Origin: Scatophagus argus | Lineage: Eukaryota > Chordata > Actinopteri > Scatophagidae | Assembly (NCBI RefSeq): GCF_020382885.2 | Contig: NC_058511.1 | Span: forward strand, 3,441,501 to 3,505,500 | Direction: 5' to 3' | Length of the DNA stretch: 64,000 nt | Position numbers and translations under genes: made by a program | The notes under the pieces: model-generated | Database searches by the model: none | Told to the model about the DNA's origin: nothing | What the model saw: only the letters and a program-made list of their open reading frames with translations | Shown: positions 1 to 11,909 of the stretch, piece after piece | Layout: every line of letters starts with the position of its first letter | How positions within the stretch are numbered: the first letter of the stretch is position 1

Positions 1-259
1 GTGAACTAGCATCTGTGGACACTATGACACTCATAGCAACAAACTTGATTTGCACACACATGCAATATTTTATTCATGCTGAGGAGAACCTAAAAAAAAC
101 CCCAAAACATAATATTCCAAGATGTCCATTTTTTACTTCTTTATTATCACCATCCATAATCTCTCCGACAGGCTGCCATGATGCTACCACACCTGGCTGA
201 TGACAGATGTCTTATGTAACTGCAAAACCTTTAATTGTGCCCCAGTGGAACGTACTCAC

Positions 260-399
260 CGACAGACTGCTCTGTGTTGGTGGTGAGGTTCCTGGCACAG
301 ACGGCAACGCCTGGCCCACAGCTGGTCGACGGCGAAGACTCACAGAGCTTTAGTGTGTAGCTCACTTTATTATCCTTGTCGATGGCCTCCCATTTATAA
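260..399 (-). CDS. igf2r: igf2r coding exon 2 (mannose-6-phosphate / IGF-II receptor)
   Basis: This 140-base exon encodes the start of the first lumenal mannose-6-phosphate-receptor homology repeat. The family's receptor carries lysosomal enzymes from the Golgi and takes up IGF-II. Read on the minus strand, it has a clean acceptor (ttgcag) and donor (gtgagt). The peptide YKWEAIDKDNKVSYTLKLC, then CGPG.AVC and SVG, lines up with the human stretch that begins CSYTWEAVD. The first base completes a serine codon split with exon 1. Later exons lie beyond the left edge, so only the amino terminus is visible. Family assignment is firm; orthology to igf2r rather than another receptor with these repeats rests on remembered similarity. 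Confidence 0.85.
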
Positions 400-1841
400 C
401 TGCAACATGGGGAATAAATAACACACACACACACACACAGAAAAAAAGACAAAGAGTCAAAGAAGAAACAAAAAAAAAAAACATTCAGGCAATGCACACA
501 CTTGAAACGTTTGATTATTAATAAATTAATTGTCTTAGTCTTGAAATGTGTGAATATAGTGTTTTTACATTGTTTCTTCTGTCACACCAAATGTTACCTC
601 ATTCAATATACTAAAATTTAACACAAATAAGCAGCAAATATTGATATTTGGCAACTTGTCAACTTGCTTGAAATTACTGTACTGACAATTAATTATCAAA
701 AAATTATCAATTCATTTGCCCAAAACGTCTCCATTTAACAAAGGAAAAGGAGCAAAACAGCAACATTCATACATTTAAGAAGCTGGAACGAGTTGTTTTG
801 TCTATTTGGATACTCACATTATCATTTTAGTCAAAAATACCAAAATTACCTACAGTAAGCACAGTACACTCTGCTGCCCAATGCTGTCTCTAAACGGCCA
901 TCACTAAAACCTACAGTCCTGATAGCTCTGAATGCTCCACATATTACGACTGGAATTAAACTTTCCAAAAGTTTCTTAGCTGAACTCTATTGTTTAACAG
1001 TCTATTGTGAGAACACAAAGTAATGCTGCCAAAACACGGAAATTAAGAGCGCGAGCAGCCTGACCTTACAGGTTGAGTCACCTGCTTATCATTTCTGACT
1101 TTATAACGTGTCAATATTTGAATGGCAGCTGCACATACCGAGCTCCACTTCTCCAGGAGAGCAGTGCTTTTCAGACAGCAGCTCGTCCCGGCTATAATCT
1201 TAACTTTGGCTGCGATACACACAGCGTTGTGTGGTGCTTTACGGAGAGACTGTGGTGCCATTGTTCCTTCCTGAGACATGTCATTTCACGTTGCTAACAT
1301 TTAGCATTAGCTGTTACGTGACAGTTTTCAAGTTGCGTTAGCAGTTAGCTTGACAAAGAATAAAACAAGATGAAATTAACCGTTAACTCCTCGGACCCGA
1401 GACAATTTAATAATGATATTAGCAAGTTTTGGAGCTCATTTAATTCAACAGCAACTTAGCTAGTCAGCCGGTTAAAACTTATGAGGCAGACGTTTTCTCA
1501 AAACAACTATTTATTGATATGTTAGCTAGCTTACACTGTTGAGAGCGGCAACGTTGGCAGTCTAAAAGTTGATGTTGTAACTGTGACAAAAGGCTGACTG
1601 ATTGTGAGCTAAATTTAACAGGAGACCTTCTCATAATGTCAAGGCTCGTGAGAAACCGGATGAGCGCGTCTGGGAGTTATCAAATGTATCATCAAATGTA
1701 AGGACAAAATGTATGAATAAAATCCATCTTTTATCTTAAATTTAATCCCTGTGCGTATGAGGATGAGCAGCTGTGATCTTTAACGTCATCTGCTCTATTT
1801 CTAGCTGCAGTGTGTGTCAGTGTCGGAGGTGTGTTTGTTAC
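400..1841 (-). other. igf2r intron 1
   Basis: This intron separates the signal-peptide exon from exon 2. It contains an AC microsatellite next to the exon 2 acceptor. An open minus-strand frame at 1043-1279 does not connect in phase to exon 2 and has no recognisable family. Nothing else is supported here. Confidence 0.6.
421..439. repeat. (AC)n microsatellite
   Basis: About nine AC units lie about 20 bases upstream (in gene orientation) of the igf2r exon 2 acceptor. Confidence 0.9.
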
Positions 1842-1972
1842 CTGCAGAGGTCCTGGTACCACGGACTGCTGTCCTCTGCGCCGGTCTGGACCAACAAGCA
1901 TCCCAGACACGACACTAACCAAAGAACCCGCTTCAGAGGCGCACAACGATTAGATTTATGCTGAAATAACAT
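1842..1972 (-). CDS. igf2r: igf2r coding exon 1 with signal peptide
   Basis: Read on the minus strand, an ATG at 1972 opens 43 codons and two extra bases, ending at a donor (gtaaca). The peptide has a basic start (around KRVLW), a hydrophobic core (LVSCLGCLLV) and then a short acidic stretch ending WYQDLC. This is a secretory signal peptide leading straight into the first Cys of the receptor repeat. The two-base overhang joins exon 2 in frame to give DLCSYKWEAID, matching the human ELCSYTWEAVD junction. That frame match is why this start was chosen over the longer open frame at 1043-1279. The intron is about 1.44 kb. The start codon faces the astacin gene 667 bases away. Confidence 0.8.
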
Positions 1973-2638
1973 GTTTACTGTGGTGGATATTGTCTGTGGA
2001 GCCTAAGACGACATGATACAGCAGAGTCTATCTGCTCTGGAGCAAATTGATAGGAAGTGACTGCACCACATGACAAGACATCACATGACGGTGACTGATG
2101 CTGCATTCAATGTCTGTGGGGAAATTAAAGAAACGCAAATACTGCGTGGAAGTAGTCTTTATGTGTCAGCAGTTATATAAATACTGGCCCAGTACCTCGA
2201 AAATATGTAAAGAAAATATGTCTACTGTCTGTATCTTATCTCAATGCTGTCATGATGTCAAGAACATAGCCTCATTCACCAGCCTCCTAGCGGTGTTGAC
2301 GGGTGTTCGTTAAGTAAAAGAATCAATCGTCCGTATGTTCTATGGTACCTGAACGCATCAATCCTTGCGTCACATTGCACTCGATAAGACGGAGACTTCG
2401 AGCACTTTGCATACCGAACCTGTCCTAATCCTGGCCCATCCACCCCTCAGATCATGTAGCCAATAACCTTCACCGCACATAGCATTATCATTTAATTAGA
2501 GCAGATAAAAGTAGCTGAAGCTGACAGGCCATAATCAATAATCAGCGGGAAGTGATGACACCTGATGGTGTCTGGGTGACCTGATCTCTGACAAAAGTCC
2601 AACAGAAGCTTTGTGTTCCATTGAAACTGTGCTGCACT
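1973..2638. promoter_or_regulatory. Shared upstream region of igf2r and the astacin gene
   Basis: This 666-base gap separates the igf2r start codon (minus) from the astacin start codon (plus), so it must hold at least the proximal 5' sequence of both genes. A weak TATA-like GATAAAAG at 2504-2511 lies about 130 bases before the astacin ATG. No other motif is convincing. Function is inferred from position only. Confidence 0.35.
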
Positions 2639-5192
2639 ATGTGGCTTCTGGTCCTCATCTGCGTGTCAGCGGGTACAAACTGAAGTGTTCAAACTACAGA
2701 TATATTTATTTGTTTTATTGCTAAATAATGATGATTATTTGCTCTCTCTTATTCTGTAGCTAGTGGTGCCCCCATAAGCCCAACCCAGGATGCCACCACC
2801 TTTTCCTCGGGTTGGTGTTCATTGGATTTGCTAGCACTTTTTATTTTATGAGGACGATATGATAATGTTGTTATAATGTTGCTCCTCTGCGCTTGCTGTG
2901 TCACTACAGCAACTGTAATGGATAAATCTAGTATATTTTATACGTGCAAAACATGCAAAAATTATCACTGTTACCACCTAAACTTCAGTGAATTTTTCTT
3001 TTTCAGGTGGCGGCCTCCCTGTAAATGACACCCAGAATGTGACGAGTGCTGCCTCAGGTCGGTGCTCATTGGTGCTGAAGATTTTTTCTTTTGTGTTTAA
3101 AACAATGCGACTTAAAGTTTCAGATTTCTGCAGGTATGATTGCTTTAAAACTTGACCCACCAGAGCTGGTCAGTGCAGAGACCATAGAAGGTAAACTTCA
3201 GATACGTCATATGTGTTAAATCTGCCAAAATGAATCACATTGCAATGTGCACAATGACTGTTTTTTTGTTTTTGTTACCCACAGAGCTTAAAGAAGACAA
3301 GATTGTCCAAGAGGGCGACATTCTGATACCAGTAAGATGGGGGAATCGTTTGTTTTGTTTTCAAATGGCTGCAAAATGCTTGATAGAAAACATTTTTAAT
3401 AGGAGTGTAGTTCTAACTAAAATGATCAAAAGATTTAGAGTTTTTGTGCGCAGCAGTTTAAACCATGGTGATTATATTGAAAGGTTTAGCTGTCTAAACT
3501 TACAGGAGGACAGGAACGCTGTGGAGACCCTGTGGCCAGACGCCGTCATGCCTTACAAAATCAGTGACCAACTGGGTGGGTTGTGCCGGTTCTAACAGGT
3601 CTGATGTGCAACTACTGGAGTGCAGGTGACACAACGGCTTCTACGTTTTCGTTCTAACAGCTGATCGAGTGTCGGACATCTACGCTGCCTTCAAGATGAT
3701 CTCAGACTACACCTGCATTCGCTTCCAGCCTCACACCACAGAGTTTAACTACGTCAAGTTCCTCAAAGGCAATGGGTGAGAAATTTCTTCATGTTAAAGG
3801 GTCAGTTCACCCAAATCACATTGTCTTTCTTATCTTTAGTGGTATCAAGCCATGCAGAAAGTGTTTGTTTTATTTGCAATAATAATGACCTGAGTTGAAG
3901 CTCTAATTTACTTGTTGGGGCACAAAATGACAGAGTGAGTTTATTTTTCTTTTTCTCGGGCGACTCATCTCTGGATGTCTTTCTAGTTGTGCATCGTTTG
4001 TTGGTTGTCGAGGAGGAGCCCAGTCACTGTATCTCTCCCGGTCATGTAGTGTGGGGAATCTCTGCCATGAGATCGTCCACACTCTGGGACTGCATCATGA
4101 ACACACCCGCAAAGACCGGGATCAGTACATCACTGTGCAGTGGCAGAGTATCATCCCAGGTAAATACACTTTATAGACAAAAGTATTGGGACACACCTGT
4201 TTATTCTTGAATTCATGTGTGGTCTGGGCCTGTTTCTCAGGGTTTGTTCTCAGCCCCGGACTTCCAGTGAAGGGAAATCTTAATGCTTCAGCATACCAAG
4301 ACATTTTGGACAATGCTATGCTTCCAACTTTGTGGCAACAGTTTGTTGAAGGCCCTTTTCTATTCCAGCATGACTGTGCCCCAGTGCACAAAGCAAAGCT
4401 CCATAAAGACATGGTTGGATGAGTTTGGTGTGGAAGAACTTGACTGGCCCACACAGAGCCCTGACCTCAACCCCATCCAACACATCATCGTGTTTTTAGA
4501 TTAAAGGTTGCTGCTGGGGAATTATTTAAACTCATTAATTTGAACTGTATTAACACAATTGAAAAGAAATTAAACATAAAAACATGCTTTAGGTTTTTAA
4601 GTAATGAATTATTTGGAATTTCTGGTTAAAGGCAGGCAAAAGAACTTCAAGAAGAAACATGGGAACACTCTCAACCTACCATATGACCTCAACTCAATAA
4701 TGCACTATGGACAGTAAGTTCTGACCCATCTTTGTTTCAGAGGAGAAACAAATCATCATTGTTTGGTCAAACATTTCTAATTACGACGTCTGCAGATGCT
4801 CGGTGAGGGGATAATGCAGCACATACATAAATATATTTTTTTACATTCTGTTCTTTTGCTGCAGGTATTTTTTCACTCTAGATGGAAGTCCGACGGTGTT
4901 GGCCAAGCAGGCCGGACCACAGATGGGCCAGAGAACACATCTCAGCAATCTGGACATACAGAGACTGAACAGACTCTACCACTGTGGTATTAACCTCCTC
5001 ACTAAAGTAGTGTTCTGCCATCTGCAGGCGTCACGTAACAGTGCTCTGACAAATACGACAGATAAATAATTAAATGCAAAACTTTAAACTTGCAGTGGGG
5101 TATCGGTTCAAGCTGTCAAAGTATTCTGAAAATACTGAGATGTTTTTCTTTATTTCCTTTTCTTTTCAGGTGAGCGGATGAAAGGGCTGTGA
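2639..5192 (+). CDS. Secreted astacin-family zinc metalloprotease (six-cysteine, hatching-enzyme/nephrosin type)
   Basis: Eleven exons join in phase to 274 codons: 2639-2672, 2760-2810, 3007-3057, 3134-3190, 3285-3331, 3506-3575, 3661-3775, 3987-4159, 4632-4713, 4865-4986, 5170-5192. The protein begins with a short signal peptide (WLLVLICVSA) and a propeptide ending near EGDILIP. The catalytic domain runs from about residue 81. Zinc ligands are in HEIVHTLGLHHEHTR (His169, Glu170, His173, His179). The Met-turn is SIMHYG (Met223, Tyr225). It ends with DIQRLNRLYHC. Cysteines 143, 149, 162 and 168 suggest an extra disulphide of the kind seen in fish hatching-enzyme-like astacins. There are no CUB, EGF or MAM domains, so it is not a meprin, BMP1 or tolloid. 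The exact orthologue is not determined. A Tc1-like fragment sits in intron 8. Confidence 0.88.
3797..3940. repeat. Dispersed fish repeat fragment in astacin intron 7
   Basis: The stretch beginning AAGGGTCAGTTCACCCAAAT and continuing through TAGTGGTATCAAGCCATGCAG resembles a short interspersed element common in teleost introns. Recognition is from memory of the consensus; class is not assigned. Confidence 0.4.
4165..4484 (+). mobile_element. Tc1-like element fragment (internally deleted, 3' truncated)
   Basis: It starts with the inverted-repeat end TACACTTTATAGACAAAAGT, jumps to the central transposase region (VWACFSGF, then GNLNASAYQDILDNAMLP), and continues through HDCAPVHKAK and SPDLNPIQH before stopping. 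Most of the DNA-binding half and the 3' terminal repeat are missing, so it cannot encode a working transposase. It lies inside astacin intron 8 and its first base is only five bases after the exon 8 end. Confidence 0.85.
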
Positions 5193-5233
5193 GTGGGCGT
5201 CGCTGTTGGTTAACCTGCACTGCTGTGAGATTT

Positions 5234-5239
5234 AATAAA
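5234..5239 (+). terminator. Poly(A) signal of the astacin gene
   Basis: AATAAA lies 42 bases after the stop codon. A second AATAAA at 5474-5479 is an alternative site. Confidence 0.5.
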
Positions 5240-5381
5240 ATTATAAAAGGCCTGCTGTGTTTATTTTTTATTTTTCAGTATATATCTCATTCCTTTTTGT
5301 CATTCAATCACGTACTAATGCAGAACATACCTAAACATCCCATTCACCTGACCAACAGTTCAGTGATAGCCAAACTATTGC

Positions 5382-5402
5382 AAAAAAAAAAAAAAAAAAA
5401 AA
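5382..5402. repeat. Poly-A tract
   Basis: An uninterrupted run of about 21 A lies downstream of the astacin gene. No short retroposon body was recognised in front of it. Confidence 0.8.
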
Positions 5403-5479
5403 TGCAAGCGGAGCAGTGTACTGACATCCTTATCACCTGCACAGCAGTACTAGATTATTAATACTCACTGGATAATAAA

Positions 5480-6343
5480 TTATACAGGTGTAGCAAAAAA
5501 GTGGCTGCTGAGTTATCATCTTTTGTATTACCATAATATGCTTCTGTTGTGTTGGCAGCACAGTAGGCTAAAATGTTCCTCAGAAAACTACAATATCACC
5601 TCTACAATAACAACAATACAGACCTAACACTGGGCATCTGGTCATAACAGCTATTCCTTTTGTAAGACGGACGCCTCCTGCACAAAAACCCGTCTAACAG
5701 ACTGCGTATAATATGAGCCGGTTTGTGTGAGAGTCTGGTTTTGTCTGTAGGGGGAGCTAAGAGAGCAGACTGTCTGTTTACACCCTGAGAGAGTCGAAAC
5801 TGTCGTTTACCTGCCAGGGAGTGAGACCATCAGCTGATGTGCGACCAGCATTCAAAGGTAAGACCAAACCATCTAGACTCTAGATCTCTACCAAATAAGC
5901 ATTTTATTGCACATTATTTCTTCTATTTCTCTTTGTAGATTTCATTGCAGAATCTCAGAGGAGATATCTGTATGTATGTCTGGGTATTTGTTGTCATGTT
6001 TTTCTGCTTCAGTGTTTTTTGCCATGTTAAAAAGTGACCATAAAGTCCTGTTTATGAGTCTGAAATGTAGCAGGATCTTTTTCTTTATGAACATTTTCTA
6101 TATTCTAAAGTTCTGTGTCTGTCTGTAAGCTGGTACGCTGAAGCTCGAGTGTCAGGTTTGTTTAGGCTTCTCAGATTTACCATCTAACTGCTTTAGCTCA
6201 CACACAAACACGGTGCTGGGAGACCAGCCAGGGGATCAACTGTTAAAGTGTGTGTTTGTAAAATCTGAATCAACATTACTGCCTTTAGCTCCATTCATGG
6301 TGTTTTTTGCACTTTCTCTTCTTCATACCTGTTGTATCTACAG
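5480..6343. other. Intergenic and putative ttll2 5' leader
   Basis: No coding segment is supported. A possible non-coding leader exon ends at 5857, where TTCAAAG is followed by a good donor (gtaaga). It could be spliced to the acceptor at 6341-6343 in front of the ttll2 start codon. This is inferred from splice signals only. Confidence 0.3.
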
Positions 6344-6356
6344 CTTACAATGCTGC

Positions 6357-9265
6357 ATGGCTGCATCCCTTGTGTTCAGACTCCATGACGGAGGTCCAGA
6401 GCTGGTGAGGGAGGTGCTTCTGGAGCGAGGATGGGAGGAATATGATGAGGAAGAGCAGGAGGAGGAAGACTGGAACCTCTACTGGCGGGGCTCTGCATTC
6501 CGCAACTCACAGTATCACAACCTGCTGCCGTGGCAACGCCTCAACCACCATCCCAAGACTGCTGGCATCACACGCAAGGTGATGGTCTGACATGCTGTGT
6601 TGACTTCAGGTGTTGAAGAATGATCCATGTTTTCTTCTCTCTATTAAAAGGTGTGTTACAGCTTTCAAAAAGGATATATTACTGAGGAGATATGTACCGT
6701 ATTTGTTACATTTGATGTACAACAATCCTGGTTTGAAAACTCGTGTCATCCTTCTGATGAAACTGTGCGACACATTGAAAGGTGATAGTGCTCGTATTGT
6801 GATGAGATCACAGCAAAGAAAAAAAATCTCCCCGTTAAGTTTAAAGGTCACCGATTGATCCAATGGATGTCAGCCATTAGCATTTAGCGTCTTTTAGTGC
6901 CAGGTGTAAAGGCAAGGACTCATGGACTGGATGTCATTGTCCAGATAACAGATACAGCTCACATGTTAATACCTGATGTAAATAGGGCTCTAAGCAAGAA
7001 CACCAAACCAAAAAAAGGTTTCAGACAGAAGTCCACTAGAAAGAGTTTGTTCTTTTCTCTTACAATGATCATAATCTAACACAATCACTTGTAATTTTTT
7101 CTGAAAGGACTGCCTGGCACGCAACCTACGGAGAATGAGAGCTACATTTGGTTCAGCTCTCTACGATTTCAGTCCCACTGCATTCATCCTCCCAAACGAC
7201 TACACTCGCTTCCTGGCCGAGTACAACAAACTGCGTCTGAGCGGGCGACAGTCGGTCTACTGGATATGTAAGCCTACGGATCTCTCCAGAGGCAGAGGGA
7301 TCTTCATCTTTGAGGATATTAAGGCCTTGGTCTACGACTGCTCCGTTATAGTACAGAGGTACATCAGTAACCCTCTGCTGATCTCCGGCTACAAGTTTGA
7401 CCTGAGGATTTATGTGTGTGTGAAGAGCTTTCATCCACTGACTGTTTACATTCATCAAGAAGGCCTGGTGCGTTTCGCCACTGAGAAGTACAACCTGTCA
7501 TCTCTCCATAACCTGTACGCTCATCTCACCAACACCAGCATCAATAAGTTCGGTCCCTTCTACGAGACCAAAAAAGAGAGAGTGGGCCAAGGATGCAAGT
7601 GGACCATGAGCAAGTTCAGGCATTTTCTCCACAGCCAAGACATCAACGAGGTTCTTTTGTGGCAGAAGATCAACAACATCGTCACACTGACCCTCCTCAC
7701 AATCGCTTCGTCTGTCCCCTCCTGTCCAAACTGCGTGGAGTTGTTTGGCTTTGATATCCTTATTGATGTCAAATTCAAACCTTGGCTGCTGGAAGTCAAC
7801 TACAGCCCTGCGTTAACTCTGGACTGCCAGGCAGATATTACAGTGAAGAAAGGGTTAGTCAGTGATCTGATTGATTTGATGAATTATACACTGAATGACA
7901 GCTTGAGAGAGAGGGCTTACCAGATTCAAGGGTACAAGCAGCCTTGTTTCAACGCTAACCACATGTCACATGTTACACCTGTGCTCCCAAAGGTTAAAGA
8001 CCCCAAGTTTAAGAAGCGAGGGAGCGGTAACCAGTTCTCCCAGACACTCCCACTGCCTCGCCAGCCTGAAAACATGAAGTCCAGACAACACGCTCTTGTC
8101 ACAAGCTACCAGAGACACCTTCCTCGGGTTGACTTAAGCAAGATACATGCGGCCGGGGGCAGAATAATTAACACCAAAGTTACAAAAACCCACTACGATA
8201 AGAATCTAAACCTGATACTCAGCTCACATTCAAGGACAAATGTGTCAGTGGTAAACAGACAGACATGTCCAGCTCTTGCTGCGTGGCTAATGGACAACAG
8301 GAGCCCTCACGTGTCTGAGGTTACGCACCATGACGACGACGCTGAAACAAAAGCTCAGGTGGAGCTCTCAAGACAGACGGATGCTTCCTCTTCGACACAT
8401 GATATCCCACAGCGGGGGCTGGGATTCAGACCTGCCTGGAAGCTCCCGAACATTCACAGGTATCTACAAAAAGACTGTGTATTGTTTGTGAAACTGATCA
8501 CCTTTTCTTTCTCTCTGCGGTGAAATAGTCACCAAGTATATGTTGTAGTAGGCTAACTTAAAGTCACAGTGAAACGTCTCAATCCAATCCCAGCCTTTGT
8601 AACTACATTTGTCAAAATGGAGCCTCCACAGTTTCTCCTGTGGCTTGATTCATATGTCTACATAAAGACAGTAGTTTCTTGAAGGACAACCTTGTGTATC
8701 CAATATTTGTATTTTAGCAGAATTTAACAAACGCTGTTTCCCATAAGCCCTTGACATTTGGTTGCTAACCTGGTTCCTAACTTTACCTGAACATGCTAGT
8801 GGCTGTGGAGATGATATGGCTCTTCAAGACTAGTTCAGACATGTGTATGTCGGACAGAAGGACAGAGAGAAGTGGATGCTACAGGCTTTTAGACTTACAA
8901 CCAGAAAGTTTTAAAAAATTCACTTTAGCAGAGAGTGTTTAATGTTGTGGTTGTTGCACAGTAGGAAAGAAAGGCCAGTAAGGGCACTGAAGAGACAACA
9001 GACTCCTCCGCTCAGGGTTGGAGACTTCATACGGACCTTCCCATTCAATGCAGCCACTCTGAGGGCCTCACAGCATGAACTGGATGTTAAGACAATCATG
9101 CAGGAGATCCGCAGGCTGACTTGCATGGTGGCCTCATCAGACGACAAACTGTGGAGAGCAGATCAGGAGGTGAAGAACGACGAAGACGGTGAAGAAGACT
9201 TTGATTCACTGTTGTGGGGTCCGAAGGATCCTCCATTGCTCAGTCAGTGCTTCAAACCCACTTAG
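6357..9265 (+). CDS. ttll2: Tubulin tyrosine ligase-like 2 (probable tubulin polyglutamylase)
   Basis: Three coding exons (6357-6578, 7108-8459, 8962-9265) join in phase to 625 residues, close to human TTLL2. Family members add glutamates to tubulin tails with an ATP-grasp fold. The start (MAASLVFRLHDG) aligns with the human LVFRVDE region, and LLERGW..YDE.EQ..EDWNLYWR follows. ATP-grasp motifs are visible: KPTDLSRGRGIFIF (about 129-142), YKFDLRIYVCV (about 169-179), YAHLTNTSINK (about 211-221) and FGFDILID...PWLLEVNYSPAL (about 287-310). The third exon carries the conserved tail VGDFIRTFPFNAATLRAS, also found at the human C-terminus, which distinguishes TTLL2 from other TTLL proteins. The catalytic block looks intact. 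Activity is inferred from the family, not shown. Confidence 0.92.
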
Positions 9266-11909
9266 AGTATTTTTTATATTAAGGTGAGTGGGGTTTTACT
9301 TTGAACAAACATTTAGATTCCTGTAATTTATGAAAACAGACATTTCATCGAGGGACAAAGAGGCATATGCCAGCTTTAAATGCCTAATGAGCCCTACAAT
9401 GAGAGAACATCTCTAATTCACTTAGCTCTGAGCGCTGGTGTACTGAACCCTGTTTGAATGTTATTCTCCTCAATGCGAACTGAAACAGCACAGAGTCTGA
9501 ATATTTGACTTAGTTTAAACGTAATGTAGCTCACAGACTACAGAACGTAATACTGTCAGACTGTGTGGAATAAGAGGATTTCTCCAGCCGTTTGACTCTA
9601 CTACAGCAAGGATTTTCATATCAAACTCCATTTATATCAGCATCTGCTCTCTTACTGCCGACCTCATGGCGTGCTAATATTGTTTGTTTATTTATGATGA
9701 TATCTGTGCACTTCCATGTTAATGAGAGCCTCGGTTCCAGTGGCTTTGTGACCCAGCAGACACCCGAGGCTAATCCTGAATTATAGTAATGACTTGAGTC
9801 TTAATTGAAAGATGAATGGTGCTGTCATCAGGCTCCAAATACTTGATGGCGTGGTCTGGAAATGAGATCTCTCTCTTCCCTCCACCGGATGTCGTTTCTC
9901 CGTTACAGATTGTACAAGAAGTACTACACCATGAGCCATACGTGTCACATACTGCAGAGTCTGTACAGTTTTTTCCATTTTCTGATTAAGATGCTGAACG
10001 ACTCCGTTTGAGTCTGAACTTAGTGAAAGACAGCAGGCTGCACTCGTTAGACAGAAGTTCCATCTTGGAAAATAAAGAAATATTCATCTTCAGTGGGGAA
10101 ATTACATTTATTGTGATCATCTCAAGTGTATGTCTGTGCTGTCATGAATACATCCTTATAATGTAACCCTGTAGCTTGGGATTCAGTTAATTACAACAAT
10201 ACACTCTGCTAAGCAGTATCATCCTAATTATCACCGAAAGAGCTTGAACCCTTGATCAGTCTCGTTTCTTCCACCTGTTTTACTGAGACGTGCGAGCAGC
10301 CGTTGAAGTTGCGAAGGTGAAATCAGGTTTGGCAGTGACAGAGCTGGCACAGGCAGCATATCGACTTGCACTGCATGAACATGTAATGAGGGCAGTCAGT
10401 GCTTTGACACCACCTTTTGTCCATTCTCATAAATTATTGCCGGGGTGCTTAAAGACCACTTAACAGGTATTGTGCACTTGAATAAAGGCGAACTCTGGAA
10501 TTTGTGTGACAGAAACAATCATCAACAGCTGGTGGAAAAAAACCACACACACTAATAACAGTGTGTGCCGCAATATGATATGCTCAGAACTGATCATTAT
10601 GAGTTCAGCTTATTTCATGTTTTCTGACATTTAAGAGCAAAATGAATATTTCTAAGATAATTTAGTTCTCAGAGCACTTTGTCTCTGGCATTACTTCCAC
10701 CCTCCGCTGGCTGTTATGTCCTTCACGTCTCACGCATCAGTGAAGTGAAGGCCAGCAGAGGGCAGCACAGCTTCTTTCATTCCCACCAGCTAACGAAGCC
10801 ACAATACAGCAGGTCCAAACAGCAGGACAATATCTGAACCATCTCTGCCTTTGACTCTGTATGACTGTACTGAGGATTAACTGACTTGTACACATTCATA
10901 CTCTCATGTGATACAAAAAACCCCAAAACTTGTCAGTTCCATTTTCTATTAGTCTGAAGAGTCTTTTCTCTAACTTTGGGTCAGCACATACAGATGGGTA
11001 GGATTTGCTCATACAAATAGCTTTGATCTCATGTGGCACTTGCAGATCATTTAAGATCATTTCTGGCATTCACCCATGTTCTCATCCTAATCTAACCCCA
11101 AGTAAAATATCTCAGACAAGCTTAAGCTGTAAGAGCCTACAGTGACACAGGTGTCTCAAACTTTTAAATGAGGAAATAAATTACTATAAATGCCCACAGT
11201 AACACAAGGGGGGGGGGAAGCAACTTCAGAAATGTGTATGTGGTCCATTTGATCTGTTTCATATTAAACAAATATATATTTCTATATTTTAGCACAGTTG
11301 GGGAATCTTTTGGACAGCTGCATCAGCCTTTTTGTGCTCTTGCAGCCAAGCTATAATATTCTTTATGATAATATCTTCTGACACAGCCCTGCTCTGAAAA
11401 CATCGATATTTTCTAAATGTTTCGGGATCCTCTCAGTCACTCAGTCTACTGACTCTGCTGAGCCTGTCATGTTTTTCCTGCTGATTTTTAAAACGGGACT
11501 TGAAGCTCTGCACGTTTTCTTTTCTTTTTTGGTAGCATTTTTGTGACTGAATCTTGGCCACAAGCGAGCAGAACAGGCAGCCTTATATGGCATTTTTAGA
11601 GGTGAAGGTTATGCTTGTTGATCAAATCTCAACAACGTGCAACTCCTCATAAACAGTTGATATTCATCAGGTGTTTTACAACAACTTAGTCCAGCTCAGA
11701 GAGGAAACCACGCAGAAAAAAGATGAAAAAATGTTCTTGAGTGTTCATGCACGAATTTTTTTCTGCTTTAAAATGTGTTTTCAATGGAACATTTTTTTTT
11801 TCTAATAGCTCCATCAGACCATCCTCTCTGAACTAAAGTGGAAGACACAGGCCACCTGTTGTCCACTGCAGGCAATCTATTGTATGCACAATAAGGATTT
11901 TAGTTTATG
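9266..11909. other. Intergenic stretch downstream of ttll2
   Basis: This is non-coding as far as can be seen. A possible ttll2 poly(A) signal AATAAA is at 10071-10076, about 800 bases after the stop. There is a run of G at about 11208-11217. Nothing else is recognised. Confidence 0.5.

Noticed and set aside
1043-1279. Minus-strand open frame as a possible igf2r first exon
   Set aside because: Its donors do not give the two-base overhang needed by exon 2, and it has no signal peptide. The 1842-1972 exon fits both.
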